Part shown: one piece after another, positions 11,756-23,580 of the stretch
Layout: each line of letters opens with the position of its first letter
Numbering within the stretch: the stretch's first letter is position 1
From: Harmonia axyridis
Lineage: Eukaryota; Arthropoda; Insecta; Coleoptera; Coccinellidae
NCBI RefSeq assembly: GCF_914767665.1
Contig: NC_059503.1
Span: 58,918,352-58,982,351, forward strand
Length of the DNA stretch: 64,000 nucleotides
Direction: 5' to 3'
Translations under genes and position numbers: made by a program
Notes under the pieces: generated by a model
Database searches by the model: none
What the model was told of the DNA's origin: nothing
Seen by the model: the letters and a program-made list of their open reading frames with translations, nothing else

Positions 11756-11870
11756 GAAACAAATAAGAACAAGTTATTGAAAGAAAGCAAAGTATTGATT
11801 TTCACAATACTTTCTGCATTGTGAAAATAAATACTTTGCTTTCTTTTAATAATTTGTGCTTATTTGTTTC
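11756..11870. repeat. 55-bp near-perfect inverted repeat (hairpin, 5-base loop)
   Basis: The arm 11756-11810 and the reverse complement of 11816-11870 agree at 50 of 55 positions, separated by the loop TTTCT. Both arms contain AAAGAAAGCAAAGTATT and ATTTTCACAAT. Two of the five differences become G:U pairs if the plus strand is transcribed, so a plus-strand RNA would fold slightly better. It lies about 700 bases beyond the stop codon of the minus-strand chondroitin gene, possibly in its 3' UTR. It could be a small foldback element or a hairpin RNA precursor; the sequence alone does not decide. Confidence 0.85.
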
Positions 11871-12557
11871 TTTACAATTTGAATTTAGGATTATACACTT
11901 CATCTTGAATTGTTTGCATCTGAATGAATATTTTTTTTGTTCCTTACTAATATTGTAATTCGATACATTATTCAGAAATGAGTGAAATAATAATATTGAA
12001 AAACAGAATATTTTCATGAAACACATCAACAAAGAGGAAAAGTAGAGAATTTTCATTTAATTTATTCCCTGTTATAAGAAATGATTGCACAATGAAATTA
12101 ATTGATGTAATTTTTTTAACTTTGCTTTTTTTTCATTTTTGCTGATGAATCATTCAATAGTATTATGAAAAATTTTAAAACAAAAAATGACAAATAAGAT
12201 GGTTTGAAATTCGAGTTATCACCATGATTTCAAATATGGATTTCATCAAAAATTCAAACAACGTATAAAAAAATGTCATGTTTTTTACTTCAAAATATAA
12301 ATTTAAATTAATCTTCATTTATGACTAAAATTTCAATTTATCTAAGGAAGTGAAAAAAATTGTATAACACACAACAAATATAATTAATAATGTTGACAAC
12401 AGCTTTAGAATAAAATTGTTGATTAAAAAAATTATTAATAACAAATTTTGTCAATTGTAATAGTTTCTTTTGATATTTCCTGATATTTTGAAAAAATGAA
12501 GAAATAGTCTTTCAATACTATTTTGAGTATTAACATAAGAATCATTACAGATGTGCC
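11871..12557 (-). other. Probable 3' UTR of the chondroitin gene
   Basis: AT-rich non-coding DNA downstream of the stop codon at 12558 on the minus strand. A TTTATT at about 12060 (AATAAA on the minus strand) could be the polyadenylation signal. No other feature. Confidence 0.4.
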
Positions 12558-15500
12558 TCACTGGAGCAAAGAAATCTTAGTTTTCATCCTCAACAACAAC
12601 TTGGCTAGTTGACTTTTACTTCCTATGAACTTATTGCATTTTTCTTGGTCTAACTCTTCATGATATCGAATTAATAGGTTCATATCGGTTGCTCTCATAT
12701 GTCTGAGGCTCTTCATAGTTTCCACAAACATTTCAAGTAAATTTCCTCGGCTTTTGAATGGATCTTTCAGAACTGTTGCTATTTCTGTATCAGTTCTAAT
12801 TATTGGCATTTTCTGTTGATATTTTTTTCTAGCTAAAAAGAAATTGAAAATAAAAGAACTGAAAAAGGCAAATGAGGATCAGACAAGTGATGTCAGGAGC
12901 TTTTGAGCGCTCTTTTATTAATATGTCAATTATTACCTTGGAAACACAGCACTGTATGAAGGTATTTGTGATCTTCAAGCGCTTAATTGGTACATGACTG
13001 AGAGAGCACTCTAAAGCTCTTGATATCAAATCAGTGATTTCCCCACTTTTGTTTTGGATAACCTGCTTGAATTTTTTTTTTTAGTTTTGATGACGCTATT
13101 AACACGAAATTTTGCATGATGCTTGAAATGATTATTCCATGTAAAATCTCAAACCCATCTGATCTGATATCACAGAAATATTGAAACTCACTATTAATTA
13201 ATAGTTTCATTTCATATCTACACTCAAATTCTCTTTTCCGTCGGTTTTGATATCACGTATTTGTTGGATACATTTTTTTTTTCATATTTTTCTAGAATTT
13301 TCTCTGTTTCTAGTTACAAGATTATCATGTTTACAGCCAACTGGACATAATCAAATTATAGAAGGGTTCATCAGGAGTGAGTCGATCATCGTTTCAGATC
13401 ATTTCCAGAAAATTTGAAAATTACAGACATTGTGAAGAAATGATAGAGCGATGAGAACAAGCTCAAAAAGTTGAATATGAAGTAACTACAAAGAATAAAC
13501 AAGAGGTATGTTTACCTTCCACATAGTCTCTTCCATAAAACGATATAAATTTATACTCTTCTCTATCAAAGTGTCCTGCATTTTTGTTCACCTCTAATTT
13601 TAAATAATCACTAGTCTTTGGATTATATTGTCTGAATGGAATCGGACTGAATACTTGGAATTTTTCAATAGTATTCATTCGTACCTATAAAAATTTATTT
13701 GTTTTTACTAAATGTAATATATTTATTCATCGATAAATATAAAAAAGATGAAAGAAAATCTTTACTCACCCTGTTCAAAAAGTCTTTATTAATATTACAG
13801 AAAGAATCCAATATTAGTATTAGATTGTTAGCTCCAACTTTTTTCAAGGCAAGATCCACAGCAACAAAATTCAGAGATTTTGCCTCAATATTTGTAGTAT
13901 AAACTAAGTTTGGTAATCTAATTGACACCCATGCCACATTAACTTCATCTTTGAACATCGCCGATGTTTTTTTCACAAAATTTTTTATTTCAACAAAAAC
14001 ATCATTCTTCCCTTGACTCATTGAGTTGTTTTGGTAGAAAAGTACTAACATGAGAAAATTTTCATCTTTCTTATCATTCATTAAACTGAGGAAATCATTT
14101 AAAAATGCTTTTGCTTCTCTGACTTCATGTTCTTGAATAATCAGGAAAATAGTAACTCGCTTATTTTCAGTTACATAAGGAACTTGCACATATTCAACTT
14201 TACTTAGAGGCTTGCAAACATGATATCTGTAAAAACAAATAAAAAATCACTGCATTTTTCAATTCAATTTTCTTTTTATATAACCTCTTTTTTAACGGCC
14301 TGAATGAGTGTTCATCAATAAATTCTAGATCTAGTATATAATCCATTCCTCTATTGGCATCAAAGGTTTTATAACCATTCATTAATCTTTTGAATGTAAG
14401 GTTCTTATTATCGTTTGTTGCTTTATTTATAACATTATTCAGAACATCCTGAAAAAGAGCTCATATGTAATAACAACATGAACATTCAGTGTAGTAACTC
14501 CTTTTCTGTCAAAATCCCAACTTACATTAATATCTATTAATTCATCTTTTTCATGTTTTCGAATTGTTATAAAGTCATCAGGAAAGAACACATGAGTTGA
14601 GTTGAAGTATAATTGGCGTGGAAGGTCAAATCTTGTTGCGGGTTTAGACCTTGGTTTGTGTCCTGGGGGCCATGATTCTATTAAACCTTCTGATAATTCC
14701 TTTTCCACCTCTTCTAGTCCAGTTAATCTTTGCTACAATTTTAATTCAGGAATTAAAACTGTATTATATTAATTATTTATTATTATAACGAAATAAAATT
14801 GACAAACCTTTAAAAAATAAACATTCAATGTATAGAAGTCTTTTTCTTGTAGGACGGGATAAACGGTAGCTGCACTGTTAAAATCTTTCCTCTGAGACAA
14901 ATTGTAAAGAGATTTATCCAGATTAAAATGCTTTATTCTAAATGCTGTTAATTTCTGACTCTGGAATATGAGATGATATTTGGAATTATTTTCAACAAGT
15001 GAAATTGTGTAACAAGAAATTTTCAGGGAAAATATTTTCCAAGATAAGTAGCACTTGTTCTGAAAATAAGTATTTGAAATGTTTACCTGAACAGCTTCTT
15101 GGCAATTGAGTCCAATACTATTGTAAATGCATCTTCCAATATTTTCACTGTGACTATCTGATACAGCATTGAGGACACACCAGTCTAACTTTTCTCTTAC
15201 TGATTTTAGAACCGAATTACTAATGATTATTCCAGCCTCTAAAAAATAAAACTTGGTATGTTGAAAAAACATAGTAAAATAAAAAGGAACCTACCTAGAC
15301 TACAAAAACTACTATCTTCTTCTTTTGTTCCCATATATACATTCATGCTAACGCTTATAGCATTTACTATATCTTTAATACGATGTATATTCAAATAAGT
15401 ATAATCATTAGCCAATAAATAATAATCAAATTCCTGTCCAAAGTTATCTCCTATATATTTAAATATTTGAAAAGGCCTATATTTGGATCTTGTATCTGTG

Positions 15501-15934
15501 AAACCCACTAATCCGGTAAGGTTAAATTTTGATTTCAATTTATATTGGGCAGTGATGAAAAATTTAATTTTGTCTACTAAGTGGGCAACAGTTCTATTTA
15601 TATGAATAGCTTGAGTATTCACTTTTTCTTCTGTTGTAAATATTCCAACAAATATTTTCTCACGTATTCCTAACTCAGTGGAGTAATATCTTGGTCTTAT
15701 TAGTTTCTTTTTTTTCTTGCCATCTGTAGAGTTTGTCTTTGTAACATTCAAAACAAATGGTTTGGAAATGATTTTCTCTGTTTGTGGAACTGCTTTACTC
15801 TCAACTATATTCTGTATTTCACTTTCGCAAACGTATTTTATATTGAAATAAGATAATTGCATGTAAACACCAATCAAAAACCCCAATATAAGGTATATAT
15901 TATTCGAAATCAATCTTCTCAAATTCTTGAACAT
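12558..15934 (-). CDS. Chondroitin sulfate synthase family, polymerizing-factor-like
   Basis: Eight exons on the minus strand: 15295-15934, 15087-15238, 14808-14960, 14526-14732, 14285-14448, 13770-14226, 13516-13684 and 12558-12832; 738 aa with consistent phases. It is a Golgi type II membrane protein: residues about 11-30 form a hydrophobic signal anchor (LISNNIYLILGFLIGVYMQL). The lumenal part matches the chondroitin N-acetylgalactosaminyl/glucuronyltransferase (CHGN) family: REKIFVGIFTTEEKVNTQAI, EFDYYLLANDYTYLN, GRCIYNSIGLNCQE, PYVTENKRVTIFLII, VRMNTIEKFQVFSPIPFRQY and the C-terminal GSKSQLAKLLL. Positions where active synthases carry Asp-rich metal motifs read ANDYTY and LILDSFCN here, which fits chondroitin polymerizing factor (CHPF) better than a catalytic CHSY. 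The length is normal for the family (about 740-800). It shares a short intergenic region with polymerase beta. Confidence 0.92.
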
Positions 15935-16226
15935 TTTCTAGCATTCTATTTCGGGAATCTGATAAGACTTGGTAATTTTGTTCGAAAGTCTTACGTAATT
16001 TGAGAATGAAATTGAACTCAATTTGATCAGGAAATTAAACAAATTAAATTAACATAAAATTCAAATGAAAATAAACATGTAAAATCTTAACCTCTAAATG
16101 CACAAATTAACCTCACTTTTATGTCAGATCCATTTGAACTACTTTTCAACTAAATTTCAAGGACAAAGCTGTCAAAAACCTTCATGTGTTTTTAAATTTT
16201 TTAAATGCTGTACTTTTAATTTCATT
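15935..16226. promoter_or_regulatory. Bidirectional promoter region, chondroitin gene / polymerase beta
   Basis: Only 292 bases separate the two divergent start codons, so both 5' UTRs and core promoters must lie here. No TATA box at a convincing position was seen. The polymerase beta frame stays open upstream to a Met codon at 16098, which I judge to be 5' UTR. Confidence 0.6.
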
Positions 16227-19200
16227 ATGAACAATAAAAAATTAAACGTTGATGCTGTAGGAAACGGATTTAACTATAATAAAGAAATTTGTGGTATTTT
16301 GCTGGGTAAGCTATTATTTTAAAATCCCTTCTTCCATTCAGAATAATATATTTATCTTTTTAAGAGTTGGCAGAATATGAAAAAAATACTAATAGAAATA
16401 TTTTCAAATATGAAGCATATAAAAAAGCCGCTGCAGTTTTAGCATCCCATTCTAAAAGAGTAAACTCTGGTGCTGAAGCTTCAAAACTGAAGGGCATTGG
16501 TGTTAAAATTGCAAAAAAAATTGATGAATATTATGAAACTGGGAAATTAGAGAAATTGGAGAACGTAAACTTTCTTTTTTATGCTTCACAAGGTTCTTAG
16601 TATTTTTTTATTCTAGATACATAAAGATGGTAGAAGTCAAGCCATAAATGTACTTGCTAATGTATCAGGAATAGGTCCAGTTAAAGCTCAAAGTTTATAT
16701 GATGAAGGTATAACAACAATTGATGAGTTGCGACAAAATCTAGATAAATTGAACCATCACCAGCAGATAGGTTTGAAGTAAGAAAATTTTAATTAAATTG
16801 ATTAATTATAACAATTTCTATCTCCAAGGTATTATGAAGACTTTCAGAAGAAAATTCCGAGGGAAGAAATTCAACAGATTGAAGCTATCATAAGAAAACA
16901 TATTTTAAAACTTGATGAAAATATTGTAATAACTATTTGTGGAAGTTACAGGTATGTGCGAGAAATGATTTTCAATAAATATTTCCAGAATTCGTGTATT
17001 AACACATCAAATTCAGTTTTCATTTTTGTGTGATCATAGTGTCCTTTCATTATTTTGCTTATAATGAATGTTTTTAATTAATACTTATTTATATTGAATG
17101 TGGAGTTAATACATCATTATTGATTATTAACTTATGAGTTGTTCATTGGTACAATCTATGAAGAAACGAAATTCAAGGAATCTCGTTATGATGTCATTCA
17201 ATTAGCATGGTGTCAATTTTATTAAAACCTACTTATTTTCATATTTAAGTATTAGATTAACCATTAAGTAAATAGTATTCATAATTTAAAATAAAAAATG
17301 ATTTTTTTTTAACAAGCAGATTTCATGATAATATATAATTTAATGTCATAAGATTATCAATAAGTGGAATATGTATTTAATAATAATAATAAACGCAATT
17401 TATTGACCCAAGGGCCAAATGGCCATCGACAGTATTAGTCCTACAGCCAGGTAAATTTACAATATGAGAAAAATATGAGATTAAACAATGTTTGTAGATA
17501 AATATTTTGGAGATTTAACATTTGGACGGAAAGCAAAAAAAAAAAAAAAACATTATCTTATAGTGGTGAATCAACTAGATTTCGAAGTGGTAATCATTGA
17601 TTGGCATCTTCAGTGGGCAGGACTGTCTCTGAACTCCTCAAGATGTTCTCTGATGGTCTTTAGAGGATATTTTGCTCTGGGCATGGAATGCTGGTTTCGT
17701 TGGATTAAATGTGGTTCCAGGATTTCCCAGTTGTTCGGCCTTTGGGCAAATTTCATGGACAGCTTCCTGATTCTGTCTGCTATAGGCTCAACCTTAAGCA
17801 ACTTATACAGCAATGGGTTTGGAGGATTGTGTAACGGATTATTTGGATGGCGAATTTTGGTTATTTTTCTCATTGCTGTTGTTTCTGCCGTTTCAAGTGG
17901 TCTAATGGTTGGTCTCCTGCAGCCCAAGTAAAGGTTGTGCCCATAATCCATAAGAGGTCTGCATATACTTTTGTAGATAATGGCTGCAGTCTGTCTGTTA
18001 ATGCCCTTATCCTTGTAGGTAAGACTGCGGAATATTTCAGCTCTGGAAATTACCCTTTTTTTAACTGAATTACTGTGGTATTTGAAATTCAGCTTTTGAT
18101 CCAATTGAAATCCTAGATATTTTAGGTTAGCTTTAGGCTGTATGTTGTGCTGGAAGATTGTGATGCTTGGCGAATAACTCGTAATTTTATGATTGAATAT
18201 TATTAACTCAGTCTTAAGGGGGTTCAATTGTAGTTTCCATTTCTTCAGCCATTCAATTGTAGCCTCTATTAATTCTTGTAGAGCATTAATAACTTGTGGT
18301 AGGGTTCGTTTGTGGGCAACTAAGGCTGTATCGTCAGCGAACTGGAGAACGTATTGGTGGAAGTCAACGATTGAAGCGGGCATATCATGGCAGTAGATTT
18401 TATACAGAAGAGGTGACAGTGGTGAACCCTGAGGAAGACCTTTTTCGATGGTGAACGTTTGAGATTTGTTGTTCCCTATTTTTACCCTTAACTTTCTGGC
18501 AGTGAGGAATTCCTTTATGATTTCAATCATATATGTGGGTACATCGAGTTTGTACAGCTTGTAGAGTAACCCCTTGTACCATACACTGTCAAACGCCTTT
18601 TGGATATCTAAAAACAAAGCAGCGGATTTCAGGTTGTTCAGTTTGGCAGTTTGTACATTTGATGACAAAATTGTAAGTGGATGGAGGGTAGAGCAGTGCT
18701 CTCTGAAACCAAACTGGTGAATAGGAATGCGCCCTGCAATTGCTTCAGATAGTTTGAATTTCACGGTTTTTTCAAATAATTTTCCGATTGTTGGCAGTAG
18801 CGTTATTGGCCTGTAGTTGTTTATGTATTTAAAATTCAGCAAAAACTCTTTTTCAGAAGAGGAAAACAAGAGAGTGGTGACATAGATACTCTTATTACAC
18901 ATCCTTCTTATTCTTACAATAAAAAAAGAAAAAAAAATGACAAAAATGGACCAAGTAGTCTTCTTCATAAAATAATCGACACTCTCAAAGAATGTGGCCT
19001 TGTTACTGACACATTATCTTTAGGAGAAACAAAATTTATGGTATGCACATTCTCAGTATTCTCTTCTTGAATGAATTAATTGACTAAATAAGATGTTGCT
19101 TGTAGAGTTCAAATTAGTGGTATGTTATATCAAGAAAACATGTACATTTATGTTCGTGCAGATAGGGCAAAGATTTTTAAATTGAGTAAATCAATGTGAT

Positions 19201-19927
19201 GACACAATGAATTTTTTAATTCAATCCTTAGGCTTACAGATTAATGTTGGATAAAAAAAATGATCTTGTTACTGATTAATTATTAAGGTTTTGATAAATT
19301 TTTTTTAGTTGAATCATTCTAATGGTTCAATATTGTGGATAATAAAATAGAAATCTGATATTATAAAATCATAATGATTTATTGAAAAACATATGTATTT
19401 AGGGGGCATGCAGACTACATCCAGACTCTATAACTAGAAGATTGGATATTCGATTACTTCCACAGGATCAGTATTATTGTGGAGTTTTATATTTTACAGG
19501 ATCTGATATGTTTAATAAGGCTATGAGAGCTCATGCATTAGAACATGGACATACAATTAATGAATATTGTGTTAGACCTATTGGTGCTTTAGGTAATAAA
19601 AATTTTTTTAAAATGCATATTTAATTTGGGTAATTCGGAATATAGGATTCTACTGCTGAACAAAATAGGTTACTTTTGATTATGACTATAATTCAGTTGG
19701 TTCTAACAACTCAGTAGCTCAGCTCTTTCCTCAGTTTAGTGAACTAAAATTAAGTTTTTTTTCTTACAAAAAAATACTGAAATCTTGAATGACCAAATGA
19801 AATTGATGAAATGAATTATTATTCCTTTTCAGGCACTCCTGGAGAAGCTGTACCAATTAATTCCGAAGAAGAAATTTTTGAATATATACAATTTCCTTAT
19901 AAAAAACCAGAAGAAAGGAATTATTAA
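16227..19927 (+). CDS. Polb: DNA polymerase beta
   Basis: Seven exons: 16227-16305, 16365-16564, 16617-16777, 16829-16951, 18857-19040, 19403-19592 and 19833-19927; 1032 bases, 343 aa, close to the usual 335. It fills short gaps and removes the 5' deoxyribose phosphate in base excision repair in the nucleus. The N-terminal lyase domain includes GIGVKIAKKIDEYY, where K78 matches the Schiff-base Lys. A helix-hairpin-helix follows (NVSGIGPVKAQ). The palm has RGKQESGDIDTLITH with metal-binding D196 and D198, and RRLDIRLLPQDQYYCGVLYF with D264. The thumb holds FTGSDMFNKAMRAHALEHG and the C-terminus EYIQFPYKKPEERNY. Polyadenylation signal AATAAA at 19974-19979. The 1.9-kb fourth intron contains a LINE close to its acceptor. 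I start at the second in-frame Met because it suits family length. Confidence 0.95.
17381..18821 (-). mobile_element. 5'-truncated Jockey-type LINE in polymerase beta intron 4
   Basis: The element reads on the minus strand from 18821 to 17381 and ends in an (ATT)n-type tail (17381-17394). It is bounded by an 11-base direct target duplication TATGTATTTAA (17370-17380 and 18822-18832). The reverse transcriptase begins mid-domain at NYRPITLLPTIGKLFEK and continues through LFLDIQKAFDSVWYKGL, KGLPQGSPLSPLLYKIY and QYVLQFADDTALVAH to the thumb. It has no in-frame stop until 17610. The endonuclease and N-terminus are absent. Its 5' end is only 35 bases from the splice acceptor AG at 18855-18856. Confidence 0.93.
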
Positions 19928-20560
19928 TTGAGAATCACTTTTATATCAAATTACTATTTTCATTTGTTTGATAAATAAAATTTCAACAATTATAAAATTC
20001 TAGTTCCATATGTTCTTTCAATAGTAGCTGAGTAATTTATATAAAAAAAATTAGAAGAACAACAAATAAGCCACAATTAAGAAGTTGTGGCTTGTTGTTA
20101 TCAAGTATTGATGGCTGAAGGCATCCATATTTTCTCATTTTGGAATATAGTTCCCTCCAGGATGATGATAATGAGAAAAATTTAGTAGATATAACCTTTC
20201 CTTGCCATAATCTCTATTAAGAGAGTTATAAATTTCATGTTAGATGGTAATTTTTAGCTGCTCCTTTTACTGGATTTACCAATTTTTGAAGCCTTTGAGT
20301 TAATATTCAAATTATTGAGCATTTAGTAATAATCCACTAAAAAACTGAAAGCTTATATTATAAACTTTGTAATTCTTAGAAAACACATGAATAGATTATT
20401 CTGCATTCCTCGAAGAGCTAACTAAACATAACAGGATGTTCAAACTTTTTCTTACAAAAATATTGAAAAATACTAACAACAAAAACTGAATAATGATTTA
20501 TTCGAAATAAATATTTGAGATTACAAAAATGTTATAAATAAGAAAATATTAAGCTGAATG
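19928..20560. other. Convergent intergenic region
   Basis: 3' regions of polymerase beta (+) and the zinc finger gene (-). It contains the polymerase beta AATAAA and a short hairpin-forming repeat of CCACAA-TT-TTGTGG type (about 20071-20093). Nothing else recognised. Confidence 0.5.
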
Positions 20561-21888
20561 TCAAACTTGAACTGGAATGGGAACAGTTGTAACAGACTTA
20601 TTTATATGAGTATTTTTAATATGATTAGCTAAATAGCTTTTATCAGTAAATGCTTTATCACAAAATTCACAACGGAACGGTTTTTCTCCAGTATGGGTAT
20701 ATAAATGTCTTGTTAATTTATTCTTATCATAATATGCCTTTGAACAAATATGACAAATATATTTCTTAATTCTAACAGGGACGACGATATCACCTATACC
20801 ATGGACTTTTGCTTTATGAAGCTCCATTACTCTTCTTTCCCTATACTCTTTTCCACATTCACTGCATCTATTATTTCTAACATTGGAATGAGTCAAGATA
20901 TGTTTCTTCAATGTGCCATTTTCACAGAATTTTTTCGGACACAAATGACATTCAAATAATTTCTCACCTTTATGGCGTCTTACATGAGCAGTCATATTTG
21001 ATTTTTGAGGAAATCGTTTATTACAGAAACTACAAACATAATTCCACAAACTAGGATCAGTATGCACAATAAGTTTATGAGTGCCCAAATTTTTATGAGT
21101 ATTAAAACTTTTGTTGCAAAATTCACAAGAATATGTTTTCTGATTGAAGTGAATTTTTTCATGAACAAAAAGATCAGGTTTTGTTATAAATCCTTTGCCA
21201 CAGTATGTACAAATTTCAGAACGTGTACCCTTGTGATACTTTAAATGTTGTTTAAGGTTAGTAGAAGTCTTGAATCTTTTATCACATTTTGGACATGAAT
21301 AAGGTTTGATATCCTTTTTGACCATATCGTGAGTATCTTCACAGTGTTTAATAAATTTTTTTGTACTATTACATTCAATTCCACATTCTTGACATGTATA
21401 AAATGTAGTTCTGGTTCTGGTCTGCTTGGGAATTTCATTTTTTAATTTCTTTTGCTTGATTTTTGTTTTAGCTTTTCTTATTTGCTTAACACTTTCTATT
21501 TTGTAATCAACATCATCTTCCCTTGATTCAGAAAGAGGAGAAGGGGGATCAATTATTTCATCAACTTTGTTTTCATCTGTCTCTGCTTCATTGGTTTCAT
21601 TACATTCAGCCTCAGATACGATTTTCTCATAAGATTGTAAGCATTTTGTTTTAAAACTGAAAGCAACATCTAATTCTTTAGAACATTCCTCACATATGCA
21701 AAAACTTTCATGCCACAGCTAAAAATTCTGAATTAGAAATGCTACAATACATGTAGTATGTATAAATACTTTACCAATTCAGGGATAACAGTTTCTAATT
21801 TGGAGATTAATTTGCAACCTTTATCATTCAAATAAAGAAGAGGTTCATTTTTTAATAAGCAAATGCGACATCTCAATGCATCTCTCAT
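20561..21888 (-). CDS. ZAD domain C2H2 zinc finger protein
   Basis: Two exons on the minus strand: 21775-21888 and 20561-21718; 423 aa. The N-terminal ZAD (zinc-finger-associated domain, an arthropod dimerisation module) is split by the intron. MRDALRCRICLLKN supplies the first Cys pair, then FCICEECSKEL with a following FKTKC supplies the second. An acidic and basic linker (about residues 75-150; EDDVDYKIES, KIKQKKLKNE) follows. Nine C2H2 fingers run from FYTCQEC to the C-terminus, with TGEKPFRC and RHKGEKLF-type linkers typical of DNA binding. The product is expected to be a nuclear sequence-specific DNA-binding protein. ZAD genes expand within insect lineages, so no orthologue name is given. 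Confidence 0.93.
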
Positions 21889-22249
21889 TATTTAGTTATT
21901 TTTCCAAATTATCATTGAATCAAAATATGATAAAAATAAAACAATTACAAAACAAAAACATAAACAAACTAATATATTTTTCTATGAAACATGAAAGTTG
22001 CCTCTTTGCTCTTTCTTGAATAAGTTTGAACTACTCAAGTAACTTTAGAACTATTTAACTTGAATGTGTGTGAAATTGCATAATATCTATAATGCAAATT
22101 TTTGTATATCCTAATTAATATAAAAAATGAGAATTCAAATGAAGTAACATAATTGAGAAATATAAGCTTATAATGTCACAGAACTGCAAACAAACATGGA
22201 GGAAGTTGGGTAAATTTATATCGTGTTGATGTTGATCGCTGGTGTCCGA
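21889..22249. other. Upstream of the ZAD gene
   Basis: AT-rich non-coding stretch holding the promoter side of the zinc finger gene. No recognisable motif. Confidence 0.4.
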
Positions 22250-23580
22250 TCAACATGTTAGGATTAGCAGATTACAATTAGGAGAATAATTTCCCAGGCA
22301 GATTCTTTGGGCTCTTTATGATTCGCTTGACGCCGCTAAACTCCTAGTGCCAGACGATGTTTGCCTTAACACACACTTCCTACCATCCTAGGGAAGTGCC
22401 ATCATTGGCATCTTGAGTTTCCTTAGGGCTTTTTCGTCATAGTAACAATCCTTCCTTATAAGGGGATTAGCGTGATTTTTAACTTTATTGAAGGTCTTCC
22501 CACTTAGGTCTATTAGATGGTCGTCTAGGAATGGTATTTAGAGGTCTTCATGTATCCGTATGTTGCTGACAAACCATGGTGCACCTAGTTTTTCCATTCG
22601 CTCCTCCTACCGAACATTACGACGTGTCCTTGGGGATCTTTTTTCTTTTGGCTGAAAAAAACCGCTTCGCTCTTCTCAGGGTTTACTTCAATTTTCCATC
22701 GGGCAAACCAAGATTAAACTTTTCTCCATTTTCGGCATGCTGGATACATATAATGTAAACAATAATGGAGACAGTAGAGATCCTTGTGGCACTCCGACTG
22801 AAAGATACCTCTCTGAAGTCAGTACTCTGTCAACTTTTGCTCAAAGCTTGCAAGAAAGCAGGTAATAGACTACAAGTTGAATCATGGAGAGTAGGAAACC
22901 ATGCCGCAAGGAGGTTGTATAGCAGTCCATTTTGCCATACTTCATCAAACGCTTTGGCTTTATCCAAGAACACAGCCCCTGTGACTTGTTTGCGGTTAAA
23001 TCCATACGTAATTCGTTCTACAACTAGGAGCACTTGTTGCACAGTGGAATGTTGGCTTTGAAAACTGAACTGTTCCAACTGTATGATCTTCTTTTCTTAA
23101 GTTATTGCCTTCAATCTTTTCAAAATGACCGCTTCCGTAATCTCCCTATGCACGAGAAAAGACAGATCGGACTGTAGTTCTGCGGGAATTTGGCGTATTT
23201 GCCGGCCTCGTTGATTGAAACCACGTAGGCTTTCTTTTGTTCCTTCGATGAGTGCCTTTGTCGTAGAATAGCATTGACTATATTCGTCAGTGCTACTAAG
23301 GCTTTTCGAGGGAGGTTTCACCGCGTCAAGTTAGTGATGCCGTCTGGTCCTGCTACCGTTTTCACTTTGCTTGACATTACAGGGTCCCTGAATTTTCTGA
23401 ACGGTTGCGAAACTAATAGCTTTCGTCGCTTTCTTTTTCAAGTCTCTTCTCACTTTGACGTCACTTCTGACTTTGACTCAGGTTGACGTCCCCGATGTGG
23501 TCTAAATCCGCATAATTGTAATTAGGGCTACATTTTGGCTTTCGAGGTTATCTGCGAAAGCTTCAGCCTTTTCTTCAGGA
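22250..23580 (-). pseudogene. Jockey-type LINE remnant
   Basis: Broken frames on the minus strand resemble the linker and first half of a Jockey reverse transcriptase. In order they read EEKAEAFADNLESQ-like residues near 23540-23580, HREITEAVILKRLKAIT (23097-23150 side), then QFSFQSQHSTVQQVLLVVER and GAVFLDKAKAFDEVWQNGLL. Further down, minus-strand DNA encodes a CGVPQGSLLSPLLFT-like stretch with damage (about 22740-22800). Many stops and frame changes make it inactive. The boundaries are approximate. Confidence 0.65.

Noticed and set aside
11802..12056. 84-codon minus-strand frame
   Set aside because: It overlaps the hairpin arms and is AT-driven low-complexity sequence with no conserved motif.
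12829..13029. 66-codon minus-strand frame between chondroitin exons 7 and 8
   Set aside because: Splice phases join 13516 to 12832 directly, so this lies in the intron.
15001..15070. Reading straight through chondroitin intron 2 as coding
   Set aside because: The frame is open, but the residues (FQNKCYLSWKIFSLKIS) do not fit the family. A GT at 15085-15086 and AG at 14961-14962 give a phase-0 intron of 126 bases with conserved residues on both sides.
16098..16226. In-frame upstream extension of polymerase beta (43 extra codons from a Met at 16098)
   Set aside because: The extension has no resemblance to family N-termini, which start near the lyase domain, and would fall in the short intergenic promoter. 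A mitochondrial targeting form cannot be excluded but is not supported.
17847..18396. Plus-strand open frames opposite the LINE reverse transcriptase
   Set aside because: They are antisense shadows of the long minus-strand coding frame and show no motif.
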